From an uncultured Alphaproteobacteria bacterium (GTDB lineage Bacteria; Pseudomonadota; Alphaproteobacteria; RF32; CAG-239), in assembly GCA_944393225.1 (NCBI GenBank), contig CALXZK010000013.1, positions 1-40,687 on the forward strand: a stretch of DNA of 40,687 bases, written 5' to 3'. Below are positions 30,292 to 39,865 of this stretch, piece after piece. Numbering within the stretch: the first letter of the stretch is position 1; every line of letters begins with the position of its first letter. The notes below the pieces were generated by a model. It was not told the DNA's origin. It worked only from the letters and a program-made list of their open reading frames with translations, and made no database searches. The position numbers and the translations under genes were made by a program.

Positions 30292-31491
30292 ATGAACTGC
30301 AGAATGACAAACATATTTCGCACCCTTATTTGCGCTCTGATGCTCACAACTTATGCATCATCAAAAGCCGAAGCTTCGGTATCTTCCATTATGATTGATG
30401 CCGAAAGTGGCGAAATTTTGTCAGAAAGCAACGCCGATGAATTGCGCTATCCTGCTTCTTTGACCAAATTGATGACTCTTTACATCACTTTTGATGCTTT
30501 GGAAAAAGGAATCATCAAATGGGAAGATAAATTACCCGTTTCTCGCAAAGCCGCCAATATGTCCCCCTCCAAAATCGGCGTTAAAAGAGGTGAAAAAATC
30601 AAGGTTGGTGATGCCGTCATGGCTTTGATTGTAAAATCCGCCAATGACTGTGCCGTCGTTTTGGCAGAAGGCTTGGGATATTCCGAAGAAAATTTTGCCA
30701 AAACCATGACCGAAGTTGCGCATGAGCTCGGTATGGAAGACACCACTTTTTACAATGCCTCAGGTTTGCCGAACAAAAAACAAAAAACCACAGCCCGTGA
30801 CATGGCTTTATTAGGCGCCGCTATTTATCACCATTTTCCGCAATATTATAAACTTTTTGCCACTAAAAAATTCACCTACCAAGGCAGAACAATTTACACC
30901 CACAATCACCTTTTGAAAAACTTTGAAGGCGCAGACGGTATGAAAACCGGTTTCACTAATGCCGCCGGCTATAATATTGTTACTTCTGCCGAAAGAAACG
31001 GACATCGCGTTATTGCCGTCACCATGGGACACCGCATTATGAAGCAACGCGACCAAAAAGTTGCCGCCATGATGGAAAACGGCTTGCAAAAACTTGCTTT
31101 GAACAGCCATACGGATGAAACATCTATGGTTGCCGATGCCAAAGAAAGCATCAAACAAGAAGCACATGAAGAAATTGCCTCCAACAGTTTGGCAACCGAA
31201 AACAGTAATGACAATGCCGCGTGGGGTATTCAGGTCGGTGCATTTTCTAACTATGCCAAAGCCAGAAATTATGCTTTGAACATCAAAAACGAACTCATCA
31301 AAAAAGCCGATGATAAAACCGTTGATGTTGAGCCCTATCAAACAGGTTCAGCCATTGTCTATCGTTCCAAAATTATCGGTTTTGATAAAAAAGAAGCTAA
31401 AAACATTTGCAACCGCTTGCAAAAATCTCACAAATCATGCATAGTTATTGCAGCAAGCAAATCTGAACTCACTTTAGCAAATAGATTCTAA
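30292..31491 (+). CDS. D-alanyl-D-alanine carboxypeptidase with C-terminal SPOR domain
   Basis: This penicillin-binding protein of the PBP5/6 (peptidase S11) family trims the terminal D-Ala from peptidoglycan stem peptides in the periplasm. It has 399 residues, with an N-terminal signal sequence (IFRTLICALMLTTYASSKAEA). Catalytic motifs are complete: Ser56-x-x-Lys59 (PASLTKLMT), Ser116-x-Asn118 (SANDCAV) and Lys218-Thr-Gly (GMKTGFTN). The last 80 residues are a SPOR domain (AWGIQVGAFSNYAKARNYAL), which binds denuded septal glycan and so targets the enzyme to division sites. Start at ATG 30292; 30304 is possible. The stop overlaps the mipZ start (TAATG). An inverted repeat lies in the leader. 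Confidence 0.92.
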   Translation: MNCRMTNIFRTLICALMLTTYASSKAEASVSSIMIDAESGEILSESNADELRYPASLTKLMTLYITFDALEKGIIKWEDKLPVSRKAANMSPSKIGVKRGEKIKVGDAVMALIVKSANDCAVVLAEGLGYSEENFAKTMTEVAHELGMEDTTFYNASGLPNKKQKTTARDMALLGAAIYHHFPQYYKLFATKKFTYQGRTIYTHNHLLKNFEGADGMKTGFTNAAGYNIVTSAERNGHRVIAVTMGHRIMKQRDQKVAAMMENGLQKLALNSHTDETSMVADAKESIKQEAHEEIASNSLATENSNDNAAWGIQVGAFSNYAKARNYALNIKNELIKKADDKTVDVEPYQTGSAIVYRSKIIGFDKKEAKNICNRLQKSHKSCIVIAASKSELTLANRF

Positions 31492-32300
31492 TGGTAAACA
31501 AAACAGAAAATAAAAAAGCCCACGTTATTGTTCTCAGCAACGAAAAAGGCGGAACCGGAAAATCAACCATTTCCATGCATTTAGCCGTTCGCTTAATGCA
31601 AGAAGGTTTTTCCATCGCCACCTTTGACCTTGACGGCAGACAAGGCAGTTTATCAAAATACATTGAAAACCGCCGCCGCTTTTGCGAAGGACAAAACATT
31701 AGTTTACCTATTCCGGACCATACCCGAGTCTATCCGGAAGAAAACCCCTATTTAATTGCTCAGGCAAGAGATACTTTGGGTTCATTAATTCAGCAAAAAA
31801 TGAATTTGGTTGATGCCATTATCATTGATACCCCCGGTACAAAAAACTACCTTTTTGAAGAAGCTCACAAATATGCCGACACAATTATCACACCGTTGTC
31901 CGACAGTTTGATTGACCTCAATGTTATTGCTGATATTGACTACAAAACCGATCGCATTTTAAAACCCGGACATTATTCCAATTTCATCTGGGACATCAAA
32001 AAATATCTGGCATCGCAAGGCAAACCTTATTTGAATTGGATTGTGACCGGCAACAAGCTTTCAAGTTTCAATTCCAAAAACAAAACCACCATTTTTTCTC
32101 ATTTGGAAAGATTATCTAAAATCTATGGTTTCCGCCTATTTCCTGGATTTAAAGACCGCGTCATTTATAAAGAATTGTTCTTAGAAGGTCTAACCGTTTT
32201 GGATATGAACGATGAAGCCTTAAAAATGAAAATGACCATTTCTCATATTGCCGCCAAAAGAGAAATTAACGCTCTGGCAGAATTCATCTCTCCCGAATAA
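31491..32300 (+). CDS. mipZ: MipZ, division-site positioning ATPase
   Basis: MipZ is an alphaproteobacterial ParA-type ATPase that forms a gradient from the poles and blocks FtsZ polymerisation away from midcell. The 269-residue protein has a deviant Walker A NEKGGTGKSTISMHLAV (residues 17-26), followed by the MipZ-specific SIATFDLDGRQGSLSKYIEN and RRRFCEG, and Walker B-like AIIIDTPGTKNYLFEEAHKY. The C-terminal region GFKDRVIYKELFLEGLTVLD is also typical. It overlaps the upstream carboxypeptidase by 1 nt, so the two are co-translated. A shorter ParA paralogue would lack the RRRFCEG block, so the assignment is firm. Confidence 0.92.
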   Translation: MVNKTENKKAHVIVLSNEKGGTGKSTISMHLAVRLMQEGFSIATFDLDGRQGSLSKYIENRRRFCEGQNISLPIPDHTRVYPEENPYLIAQARDTLGSLIQQKMNLVDAIIIDTPGTKNYLFEEAHKYADTIITPLSDSLIDLNVIADIDYKTDRILKPGHYSNFIWDIKKYLASQGKPYLNWIVTGNKLSSFNSKNKTTIFSHLERLSKIYGFRLFPGFKDRVIYKELFLEGLTVLDMNDEALKMKMTISHIAAKREINALAEFISPE

Positions 32301-32403
32301 AAAAACGCTTTTTGTTTCAGTAGATAAGTGGAATGAAAGCTTGAGTTTAAGAAACATCGTGGTATTTTATTAAACATAATAAAAACCGCAAAGGGAGAAT
32401 ATT

Positions 32404-34023
32404 ATGATTCAAACCATTCAAACCACACCCTATTCCGATCAAAAAATGGGTACGGGCGGTCTGCGCAAAAAAACAAAAGTTATGATGCAGCCCAACTATT
32501 TTGAAAATTTCATTCAAAGCATTTTTAACACTATCGGCAATTTGCACGGCAAAGTATTTGTTGTCGGTGGAGATGGTCGTTATTACAACGAAAAAGCCAT
32601 TCAACAATTTATCAAAATGGCTGCTGCCAACGGTGTTGCCAAATTGATTGTTGGTCAAAACGGCTTTTTATCAACTCCGGCATCATCTAACATTTTGCTC
32701 AAGAACAAAACCGATGGTGGCTTTGTCTTCTCGGCATCACACAACCCCGGAGGCATCAACGGTGACTTTGGTATCAAATATGCCAATGAAACCGGCGGAC
32801 AAATTCCGACCTCAATCAGTGATAAAATTTATGAAACATCAAAACACATCACCGAATATAAAATTTGCGATGCTCCGGATATTGATTTAAGCAAAATCGG
32901 CTCCACCAAACTCGGCGATATGCAAATTGAAATCATCGATTCGGTTTCTGACTATGTTGAAATGATGGAAAGCATTTTTGATTTTGATGCTTTGAAAAAA
33001 CTTTTCAAAAACGGTTTCAAAATGAAGTTTGATGCTTTCAACGCAGTAACCGGTCCTTATGCCATTCGCATTTTTGAAGAGATTTTAGGGGCAGAAAAAG
33101 GTTCTGTCATCAATAGTCAACCTTTGCCCGATTTTGGCGGCAAACACCCTGACCCCAACATGACCTACGCCACAGAGCTTTTGGCAATTATGAACTCGGA
33201 CGATGCCCCTGACTTTGGCGCTGCCAATGACGGAGACGGCGACAGAAACATGATTTTAGGCAAAAAATTCTTTGTTTCTCCGAGCGATTCTTTAGCCATT
33301 TTGACCGACTATTACAACATCATTCCGGCATATAAAAACGGCATTTACGGTGTGGCAAAATCTTGCCCGACATCAACCGCCGTCAGCCGCGTTGCCAAAG
33401 CTCACAATTTAGGCTACTACGAAGTTCCGACCGGTTGGAAATACTTTGTCAATTTGATGGATTCCAAACGCATCACTTTGTGCGGTGAAGAAAGCTTTGG
33501 TACGGGTTCCAGCCACATTCGTGAAAAAGACGGTATCTGGGCTGTTTTGTTCTGGCTGAGCATTATTGCCAAAACCGGTATGAGTGTTGAACAAATCACC
33601 CGCGACCATTGGAAAAAATACGGTCGCAGCTACTATCTGCGTTTTGACTTTGAAGGTTTGGAAACAGAAGTTGCCGACAAATTAATGGCCGATTTGGAAA
33701 ACAAATTGCCGAGCCTTGCCGGACAAAAATTCGGTTCTTATGAGGTTGAAACCGCACATCCGTTCATCTACAACGATCCTGTTGACGGAAGCTCTACCAA
33801 AAACGGTTTGATTGTCAACTTCAAAGGCGGCTCGCGCATTGTTTATCGTTTGTCCGGAACCGGAAGCAGCGGCGCAACATTACGCGTTTATTTGGAAAAT
33901 TATCAAACCCAAAAGCTTGATGAAAATCCGCGCCAAATGTTGGATGAAGTCCTGAAAGCCGCTATGGAGATTGCTGAAATCACCAAGAGAACAGGTAAGA
34001 AAGAGGCCGACATTGTTACGTAG
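32404..34023 (+). CDS. pgm: alpha-D-glucose phosphoglucomutase
   Basis: It interconverts glucose 6-phosphate and glucose 1-phosphate, the GalU substrate. The 539-residue length fits the PGM1/Pgm class specific for glucose. Catalytic Ser112 is in VFSASHNPGGINGDFGIKY, the metal loop is Asp276-Gly-Asp278-Gly-Asp280-Arg281, the sugar-binding motif is CGEESFGTGSSHIREKDG, and the phosphate-binding loop RLSGTGSSGATLRVYLE lies near the C terminus. AAGGGAGA precedes the ATG. Its last 11 nt overlap the next gene, and it appears to lead the operon that runs on to hdaA. A GalU-like and a YihX-like gene elsewhere in the window act on the same metabolite. Confidence 0.94.
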   Translation: MIQTIQTTPYSDQKMGTGGLRKKTKVMMQPNYFENFIQSIFNTIGNLHGKVFVVGGDGRYYNEKAIQQFIKMAAANGVAKLIVGQNGFLSTPASSNILLKNKTDGGFVFSASHNPGGINGDFGIKYANETGGQIPTSISDKIYETSKHITEYKICDAPDIDLSKIGSTKLGDMQIEIIDSVSDYVEMMESIFDFDALKKLFKNGFKMKFDAFNAVTGPYAIRIFEEILGAEKGSVINSQPLPDFGGKHPDPNMTYATELLAIMNSDDAPDFGAANDGDGDRNMILGKKFFVSPSDSLAILTDYYNIIPAYKNGIYGVAKSCPTSTAVSRVAKAHNLGYYEVPTGWKYFVNLMDSKRITLCGEESFGTGSSHIREKDGIWAVLFWLSIIAKTGMSVEQITRDHWKKYGRSYYLRFDFEGLETEVADKLMADLENKLPSLAGQKFGSYEVETAHPFIYNDPVDGSSTKNGLIVNFKGGSRIVYRLSGTGSSGATLRVYLENYQTQKLDENPRQMLDEVLKAAMEIAEITKRTGKKEADIVT

Positions 34024-35098
34024 AAGCGCCATATGTTTGTTCTTTTTAGGGTATCTGCTGAGCACGACCGAGTGCCAAGCCGGATTAGCTGGGTTTACCT
34101 CAGCTAATCCTTATACCCCGGAAGAAATCAACACACTGCACAGTGGCTTTCCCGAAAGTATAAAAAACTATCGTGATGCCATGCGCCAAAATGTGATTAT
34201 GCTGAGCCGCTACGGCAAAAGCCAAAATCCTGATTTTGTTATTATGGCTCATGAAGGGCAAAAATTATTTGATATCGGCATTTGGGAGTTTCATCTCGAC
34301 GATTATAACAAATCACGTCAAACCGGATATTCTTCAGACCGAGATACCCTGCTTCTCAATCCGGTTGAAATTCAAAATAAAAAAATAGAAAATTTAATGC
34401 CGAAATACAGACAAAGCATTGATGTCGAAGTCATCAACAATTTGTTTTGCCAAAACAATTCTTTCAAAACTCAATCTGATGTTATGGTCATGTCCATTGA
34501 ACAATGTTCGGCAAAAAAATTGGACAATGCCATTAAAGATTCGGCACGCAGCAAAATTCCGACCTACATTTTCAGCAATCCGCAATTTGCTTTTAAGGAT
34601 GCCAAGAACCAACTCTTGGTGAATGAAAATGCACAAAATATTGAAAAAATAAAACAGGCTAAAAATATTCTGTTTTTATTAGACCCAATTAAATTTGACG
34701 ACAAAGAAGCCTATCTGCAAGAGATTGAAAATTCTAACTTTGATATTGTGGTCATCTCTCCCTTTTTCCAAGGCAAAGCTTTAAGAAAAGAAGATATAAA
34801 TCGCCTCAAATATAAAAAGAACGGTGCTTTAAGAAAAATTATTGCCGCCATGAACATCAGCGAAACCGATGCCGATAAATATTACTGGCAGCCTGATTGG
34901 AAAATTGGCTCTCCCTCATGGCTAAAAAGAGCCTCGTTTGTCGATAAAAAAGGAATTATCGTTGAATATTGGGCTGAAGAATGGCAAAAAATATTATCAG
35001 ATTATTTCAAAGGGATTATTGAGCAAGAATTTGACGGTGCATTTTTCACCGGCTTAGACAATTTTCAATATTTTGAAAACTTAACCCCGCTTGATTAA
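34013..35098 (+). CDS. secreted TM1410/GH114-like glycosidase-family protein
   Basis: The precursor has 361 residues. The TTG at 34013 is preferred: AAGAGG lies about 6 nt upstream and it gives a classical signal peptide (MLRRSAICLFFLGYLLS, then TTECQA, cleavage after CQA). The mature protein has the features of the TM1410-like barrel family (distant from endo-alpha-1,4-polygalactosaminidase, GH114): DVMVMSIEQCS, KNILFLLDPIKFDDKEAYLQ, FDIVVISPFFQGKALRKEDI, IIAAMNISETDADKYYWQPD, VEYWAEEWQKIL and the closing FDGAFFTGLDNFQYFE with conserved Asp. The closing DGxFxTGLD motif is typical of the family. The substrate is unknown, perhaps an amino-sugar polymer. It overlaps pgm by 11 nt and lies 10 nt from fliQ. 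Confidence 0.72.
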   Translation: MLRRSAICLFFLGYLLSTTECQAGLAGFTSANPYTPEEINTLHSGFPESIKNYRDAMRQNVIMLSRYGKSQNPDFVIMAHEGQKLFDIGIWEFHLDDYNKSRQTGYSSDRDTLLLNPVEIQNKKIENLMPKYRQSIDVEVINNLFCQNNSFKTQSDVMVMSIEQCSAKKLDNAIKDSARSKIPTYIFSNPQFAFKDAKNQLLVNENAQNIEKIKQAKNILFLLDPIKFDDKEAYLQEIENSNFDIVVISPFFQGKALRKEDINRLKYKKNGALRKIIAAMNISETDADKYYWQPDWKIGSPSWLKRASFVDKKGIIVEYWAEEWQKILSDYFKGIIEQEFDGAFFTGLDNFQYFENLTPLD

Positions 35099-35108
35099 GG
35101 ATAAAAAT

Positions 35109-35375
35109 ATGAACGAGATTGAAGTATTAGACATTTCAAGAGATGCCATATTCACTTTGTTAAAAGTGGTGTCACCGGTTTTGTTGGTTGCCTTATTTAT
35201 CGGTCTTGTCATTGGTATTTTTCAAGCTTTGACGCAAATCCAAGAAATGACATTGGCATTTGTCCCCAAAATTATCGGCGTATTTGCCACCATCATCATT
35301 CTGTTTCCTTTCATGCTCAATCAAATGAAAATGTTAACCGACGGTCTGTTTGATAAAATTGCAAATGGCGGCTGA
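35109..35375 (+). CDS. fliQ: flagellar export gate protein FliQ
   Basis: FliQ forms part of the FliPQR core of the flagellar type III export gate in the inner membrane. The product has 88 residues, the family size, with two membrane helices (about 17-40 and 50-75): SPVLLVALFIGLVIGIFQAL and LAFVPKIIGVFATIIILFPF. The TQIQEMTLAF segment between them is highly conserved in FliQ/SctS. AAGGATAAAAAT precedes the ATG at 35109, which fixes the start inside a slightly longer frame. fliR follows after 2 nt. fliP is not in the window. Confidence 0.93.
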   Translation: MNEIEVLDISRDAIFTLLKVVSPVLLVALFIGLVIGIFQALTQIQEMTLAFVPKIIGVFATIIILFPFMLNQMKMLTDGLFDKIANGG

Positions 35376-35377
35376 AA

Positions 35378-36133
35378 ATGACCGAACTCCTTAATCTGGA
35401 ATTATATAAATTTTTGCTGATTTTTTTGCGCGTCGGTTCTGCCATGATGCTCATGCCGGGGTTTAATGCCGGGTATGTTAACACACAACTGCGCTTGAGT
35501 ATTGCCTTGGCTCTAACCGTTATTTTAATTCCGTTTTTAAGTGACAAGCTTCCGCCGATTCCACAAGATTTTGCCAGCATTTTGCAAATGCTTTTATTTG
35601 AAATCACCTACGGCATTTTTATCGGTATTTTTATGCAAATATTAATGGCGGCAATTAATTTAGCCGGTAACTTGGTCGGACAAGCCATTGGTTTTTCCAA
35701 CGCCCAAATGTTTGATCCGGCCTTCCAACAACAATCCATCATTATTGATAGTTTTCTAACCGTTGTTGCCTTGACCGTAATTTTTCTTACTGATTTACAT
35801 CATTTGATGTTGGGAGCAGTTATCGAAAGCTATGACCTACTTCCGGTAGCCTCGACCTTACCCACCGGAGATTTTGCCCAAAGCGTCAGCAAAACATTAA
35901 GTCAAAGCTTTTTAATCGGCTTCAAATTAGGCTCGCCGTTTATCGCCTTTACCATCATTTTCTATGTCGGCATGGGACTCTTATCCCGCTTAATGCCGCA
36001 GTTAAACATCTTTTTCTTGTCCATGCCGTTGCAAATTTATTTAGGCATCGGCTTAATCTTTATCACCCTACCGGTCATGATAGTTTGGTTTATCAAATAT
36101 TATGAAGACGGTTTGCATATGTTTTTGCACTAG
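35378..36133 (+). CDS. fliR: flagellar export gate protein FliR
   Basis: FliR is an integral membrane subunit of the FliPQR export gate. The 251-residue protein has about six hydrophobic segments: FLLIFLRVGSAMMLMPGF, LSIALALTVILIPFLSD, MLLFEITYGIFIGIFMQILM, FLTVVALTVIFLTDLHHLML, FIAFTIIFYVGMGLLS and IYLGIGLIFITLPVMIVWF. The family-typical GQAIGFSNAQMFDP block (GxxxGF..A...DP) sits in the cytoplasmic loop. It lies between fliQ (2 nt) and flhB (9 nt), the usual fliQ-fliR-flhB order. Confidence 0.94.
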   Translation: MTELLNLELYKFLLIFLRVGSAMMLMPGFNAGYVNTQLRLSIALALTVILIPFLSDKLPPIPQDFASILQMLLFEITYGIFIGIFMQILMAAINLAGNLVGQAIGFSNAQMFDPAFQQQSIIIDSFLTVVALTVIFLTDLHHLMLGAVIESYDLLPVASTLPTGDFAQSVSKTLSQSFLIGFKLGSPFIAFTIIFYVGMGLLSRLMPQLNIFFLSMPLQIYLGIGLIFITLPVMIVWFIKYYEDGLHMFLH

Positions 36134-36142
36134 GAGGAAAAC

Positions 36143-37216
36143 ATGGTCGCCCCAGAAGATGATGATGAATCCTCCAAAACCGAAGAACCGTCGGAACGAA
36201 AAATAGAAAAAGCCCGCGAAGAAGGTGATACTGCCGTCTCGCAAGATGCCAAAAGCTTTATCATGTTTTTAGCTATGCTGGCTGTTATCTGGATGATAAT
36301 TCCCTTAATGTTCCGTTGGTTTTATGAATATAGCATCAAATTCATCGAGCTTCCCGATTCTTTACCGACCGATGCTGCCCACATTCAAAGATTGCTTATC
36401 AACTCTGGCGTAGCCTTGTTAAAAATATTGGCGATTCCATTTGCCATTTTCATTGTTTTCGGCATTACGGCCAGCATCTCTCAAACCGGTTTTATTTATG
36501 CTCCCAAAAAATTGGAACCCAATTGGAATAAGTTAAATATTTTTGCGGCACTCCCGAATTTTATCAATATGAAAAAAGTGGTAGAAAGCTTAAAAGGCTT
36601 GCTCAAAATCTGCCTTATTGCCTATGTCAGCATTTTGGTCGTTCGTCCATACCTGCCGCAAGTTAATTTACTCCCGACTATGGATAGCATCGGCATTTTG
36701 GAATTTATCCATAAAATCGTTGTTTTGCTGATATTCACAGTTGTTATGGCTATTTTTATATTAGCAGTTGCCGACTATTTATACCAGCGCTATACTTACT
36801 TGAAAAAATTACGCATGACCAAACAAGAGGTCAAAGAAGAATACAAACAAATGGAAGGTGATCCGCTCATCAAATCGCGCATACGTCAAGTTCGTATGGA
36901 AAGAGCTCGCCACCGCATGATGGAAAATGTTCCGAAAGCAGACGTGGTCGTTGTCAACCCGACGCACTACGCCGTTGCTATGGAATATAAAATGGATGAG
37001 ATGGATGCCCCTGTAGTTGTTGCCAAAGGTGTTGACTTTTTGGCTTTGCGCATTAGAGAAATTGCGGAAGAAAACGAAATTCCAATTGTTGAAAATCCGC
37101 CATTGGCTCGTGCCTTGTTTGCCAGCGTAGAAGTAGACCAGGCAATTCCGCCTGAACATTTTAAAGCCGTTGCAGAGGTTATCGGATATGTTATGCAGCT
37201 CAAGAAACAACAATAG
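36143..37216 (+). CDS. flhB: flagellar export switch protein FlhB
   Basis: FlhB controls substrate specificity of flagellar export and is cleaved between Asn and Pro of its NPTH motif. The 357-residue protein starts SKTEEPSERKIEKAREEGD, the canonical FlhB N terminus, and has four membrane helices between residues 30 and 220. The cytoplasmic domain carries the intact autocleavage site VVNPTHYAVAMEYK, then VVAKGVDFLALRIREIAEEN and PPLARALFASVEVDQAIPPE. AGGAGG precedes the ATG by 5 nt. The 3' end overlaps cckA. Integrity of the motif indicates a functional flagellum in this lineage. Confidence 0.95.
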   Translation: MVAPEDDDESSKTEEPSERKIEKAREEGDTAVSQDAKSFIMFLAMLAVIWMIIPLMFRWFYEYSIKFIELPDSLPTDAAHIQRLLINSGVALLKILAIPFAIFIVFGITASISQTGFIYAPKKLEPNWNKLNIFAALPNFINMKKVVESLKGLLKICLIAYVSILVVRPYLPQVNLLPTMDSIGILEFIHKIVVLLIFTVVMAIFILAVADYLYQRYTYLKKLRMTKQEVKEEYKQMEGDPLIKSRIRQVRMERARHRMMENVPKADVVVVNPTHYAVAMEYKMDEMDAPVVVAKGVDFLALRIREIAEENEIPIVENPPLARALFASVEVDQAIPPEHFKAVAEVIGYVMQLKKQQ

Positions 37217-39854
37217 ACCGGACAAACAACTCAAAAGCCACCTCATTTTCTTGGCTTATTCTTTGGTTGCCGTATCCATCAGCTTAATCTCGTTGTTCAT
37301 CTATCCTGAGTATTTCATGGCTTTGGTCTTGGCAACGCTTTTTTTCATTACCGTTTGTTTGATTTTGACAATTCGCACCTTGAATTCTGCCGAACAAGCC
37401 ATGAGCTACGGCGGTTTTGCCAACGAAATCATCAAAAACGACTTTAAGCTGAAACGTATTGAAAATTCTGACGGTGTTGCTGTTTTACAAAACACCCCTG
37501 CGGCAGAATTTTTCCAACAATTTCCGGTTTTAACCTTTTTGGAACATTATTTAACCGACGACACCAACAACAAAAATGCTTTCCAACGCATTAAAAATGC
37601 TTGCAGCAATTTAACCCCCGAAAAGACTGTTATTTCTTTATCTTTGCACGATATGGAAAGTAAAATTTTTGGCAATGAAGAATGGTTTGAGGTCGGTGTC
37701 AGACCAATATATTTGAAAAAAGCCGATATTTTTAACGGACCTTTTTCCATCAAAGCCATTAAAAAAGATGCCTTTTTATATTGGAGCATCAAAAACGTCA
37801 CGGCGCGCCAAAACATGGAAGCCATCTTCCAAGAAGAAAGACGCTCTTTGCATGACTTTTTGGACTATCTGCCGATTGGCTTATACATCTGCGGTCAAAA
37901 TTCGCAAATTGAATACGTCAACCATGCCTTTGCCAAATTTTTGGGACAACGCCGTGAAGATTTGGTCGGCAAAAAGATGGATGACTTCATCACCCGCAAT
38001 TCGGAAATTCCATCTCATCACTTACAATGGCATGGCACGGTTTACTTCAACACACCAAACAATACCACAACCGAAACTTTGCTTTATCAGGAAAGATATA
38101 AAGACAATAACAATACGCCAAAATCTCGCGGTGTGGTAGTCAATGACATTCCAACCGACCAAAGTTTGAAAACTGACTTGAATACCGCTTTTGATAAAAT
38201 CAGCTGGTTGTTCAATTTTGCACCGGTCGGAATTATCTTTATCAATAATGAAGGAAAGGTTAAAGATTGCAACGCTCAAGCCAGCGAGTTTTTAATCAGA
38301 AACAAAGATAAATCAGAGCTCATCAACAATAACTTGTTCAACTACATTCAAAAAGAAGATGAGTCCAAACTGCAAAAAGAAATCAATACCATCATTGGCA
38401 ATCGTAACGGCAGCGCCCGATTAGACGTTCATTTACAAAGCGGAGATGAAGAAAAAGTTGCCCAGCTTTATCTCTCTCCCATGAAAAAGTTTTATTCCAA
38501 TGACATCAGCAATATTGATGGCGTGGTTATTTATATGATTGATGCCACCAAACAAAAATCTTTGGAAATTCAATTTGCGCAAGCACAAAAGATGCAAGCT
38601 GTCGGACAATTGGCCGGCGGTGTAGCGCATGACTTTAACAACTTGCTGACAGCTATGATTGGTTTTTGTGATTTGTTGTTACAACGCCATGGCGTCGGTG
38701 ACCCATCTTTTGCCGACCTCATTCAAATCAAACAAAATGCCAACCGTGCCGCAGGTTTGGTACGCCAGCTTTTGGCATTTTCACGCAAACAACCGCTCAA
38801 ACCCAAACTCATTGATGTCACCGAAAACTTCATCGAATTAAGCCACATGCTCAAACGCATTTTGGGCGAACAAATTGTCTTGAAATTCCACCACGGAACC
38901 GATTTAGGCTTTATTCGTGTTGACCCTGTACAATTTTCGCAAGTGATTATCAATCTTGCCGTCAATGCCAAAGATGCCATGAAAGGCAGCGGCACCTTAT
39001 CCATCACCACGCACATTGAACCGTTAACCGAACCTTTCCAATTTGGTTCCGATTTAGTTCAACCCGGCGAATTTGTAGTCATTGATGTAACCGATACCGG
39101 CTGCGGTATTCCGAAAGAAAATTTAACCCGCATTTTTGAGCCGTTTTTCTCCACCAAACAAAATGTGGTCGGCTCCGGCACCGGTTTGGGCTTGGCGATG
39201 GTTTATGGTATTGTCCAACAAACCAAAGGCTTTATAAAAGTTGACAGTACGGTAGGTGTCGGCACCACCTTCTCTATCTATCTTCCGCGCATTGATTCCG
39301 ATGCCGAAGATAATGAGGGTGACAATACGGCACAAGAAGTAGTCACCAACAAAGACGGCACCCCGATTTTAACCGTTCAAGAAAAGATTCAAGCTCCGGT
39401 AACCATCAATGAAAAATTGATTTTTGGTTTGAACGTATCATCTACCATTGACCGCAAAGAAAACAACGGCAAAGAAGCCGAAGAAGTGCGCATTTTGTTT
39501 GTTGAAGATGAAGATTCGGTTCGTACTTTTGCGATTCGAGCCTTGAAGAAAAAAGGCTATGACGTTATCGGGTGCAACTCTGCCGAAAACGCCTTGGAGC
39601 AATTGGAGCACGACACCAACTTTGACCTGTTGATAACCGATATGGTCATGCCCGGAAAAACCGGTGCCGAATTGGCTGCCATTGTGAAAGAAAAAATACC
39701 TGATATTAAAGTAATTTTGGCTTCCGGATACTCTGAAGAAATAGCCAAAAGAGAACTTTCCGAAAGCGAGAATTTTGAGTTTATGGCTAAGCCTTTCAGC
39801 TTAGGAGACTTGACGGCAAAAGTTTTTGATGTATTAAATAAAAGAAACAAATAA
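37188..39854 (+). CDS. cckA: CckA, hybrid histidine kinase of the CtrA phosphorelay
   Basis: CckA autophosphorylates and passes phosphate via ChpT to CtrA and CpdR, controlling cell cycle, motility and division; it can reverse to phosphatase. The 888-residue protein has two N-terminal membrane helices (about 18-70), a poorly conserved region, two PAS domains (about 215-320 and 340-450), and HisKA with phosphoacceptor His481 in [17 protein letters not shown]. The HATPase has [19 protein letters not shown] and [15 protein letters not shown], and a C-terminal receiver has Asp818 in [13 protein letters not shown]. The HDFNN box and this architecture are diagnostic. The ATG at 37188 lies inside flhB, 29 nt before the flhB stop, with GAGG upstream; an earlier TTG is in frame. 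The linkage flhB-cckA is conserved in many alphaproteobacteria. Confidence 0.94.
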   Translation: MLCSSRNNNRPDKQLKSHLIFLAYSLVAVSISLISLFIYPEYFMALVLATLFFITVCLILTIRTLNSAEQAMSYGGFANEIIKNDFKLKRIENSDGVAVLQNTPAAEFFQQFPVLTFLEHYLTDDTNNKNAFQRIKNACSNLTPEKTVISLSLHDMESKIFGNEEWFEVGVRPIYLKKADIFNGPFSIKAIKKDAFLYWSIKNVTARQNMEAIFQEERRSLHDFLDYLPIGLYICGQNSQIEYVNHAFAKFLGQRREDLVGKKMDDFITRNSEIPSHHLQWHGTVYFNTPNNTTTETLLYQERYKDNNNTPKSRGVVVNDIPTDQSLKTDLNTAFDKISWLFNFAPVGIIFINNEGKVKDCNAQASEFLIRNKDKSELINNNLFNYIQKEDESKLQKEINTIIGNRNGSARLDVHLQSGDEEKVAQLYLSPMKKFYSNDISNIDGVVIYMIDATKQKSLEIQFAQAQKMQAVGQLAGGVAHDFNNLLTAMIGFCDLLLQRHGVGDPSFADLIQIKQNANRAAGLVRQLLAFSRKQPLKPKLIDVTENFIELSHMLKRILGEQIVLKFHHGTDLGFIRVDPVQFSQVIINLAVNAKDAMKGSGTLSITTHIEPLTEPFQFGSDLVQPGEFVVIDVTDTGCGIPKENLTRIFEPFFSTKQNVVGSGTGLGLAMVYGIVQQTKGFIKVDSTVGVGTTFSIYLPRIDSDAEDNEGDNTAQEVVTNKDGTPILTVQEKIQAPVTINEKLIFGLNVSSTIDRKENNGKEAEEVRILFVEDEDSVRTFAIRALKKKGYDVIGCNSAENALEQLEHDTNFDLLITDMVMPGKTGAELAAIVKEKIPDIKVILASGYSEEIAKRELSESENFEFMAKPFSLGDLTAKVFDVLNKRNK

Positions 39855-39865
39855 TCGAGAAAAAT

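Noticed and set aside
34013..34090. Lipobox in the glycosidase-like protein (TTEC)
   Set aside because: The residues before Cys do not fit the L-A/S-G/A-C pattern, and a normal cleavage after CQA is more likely.
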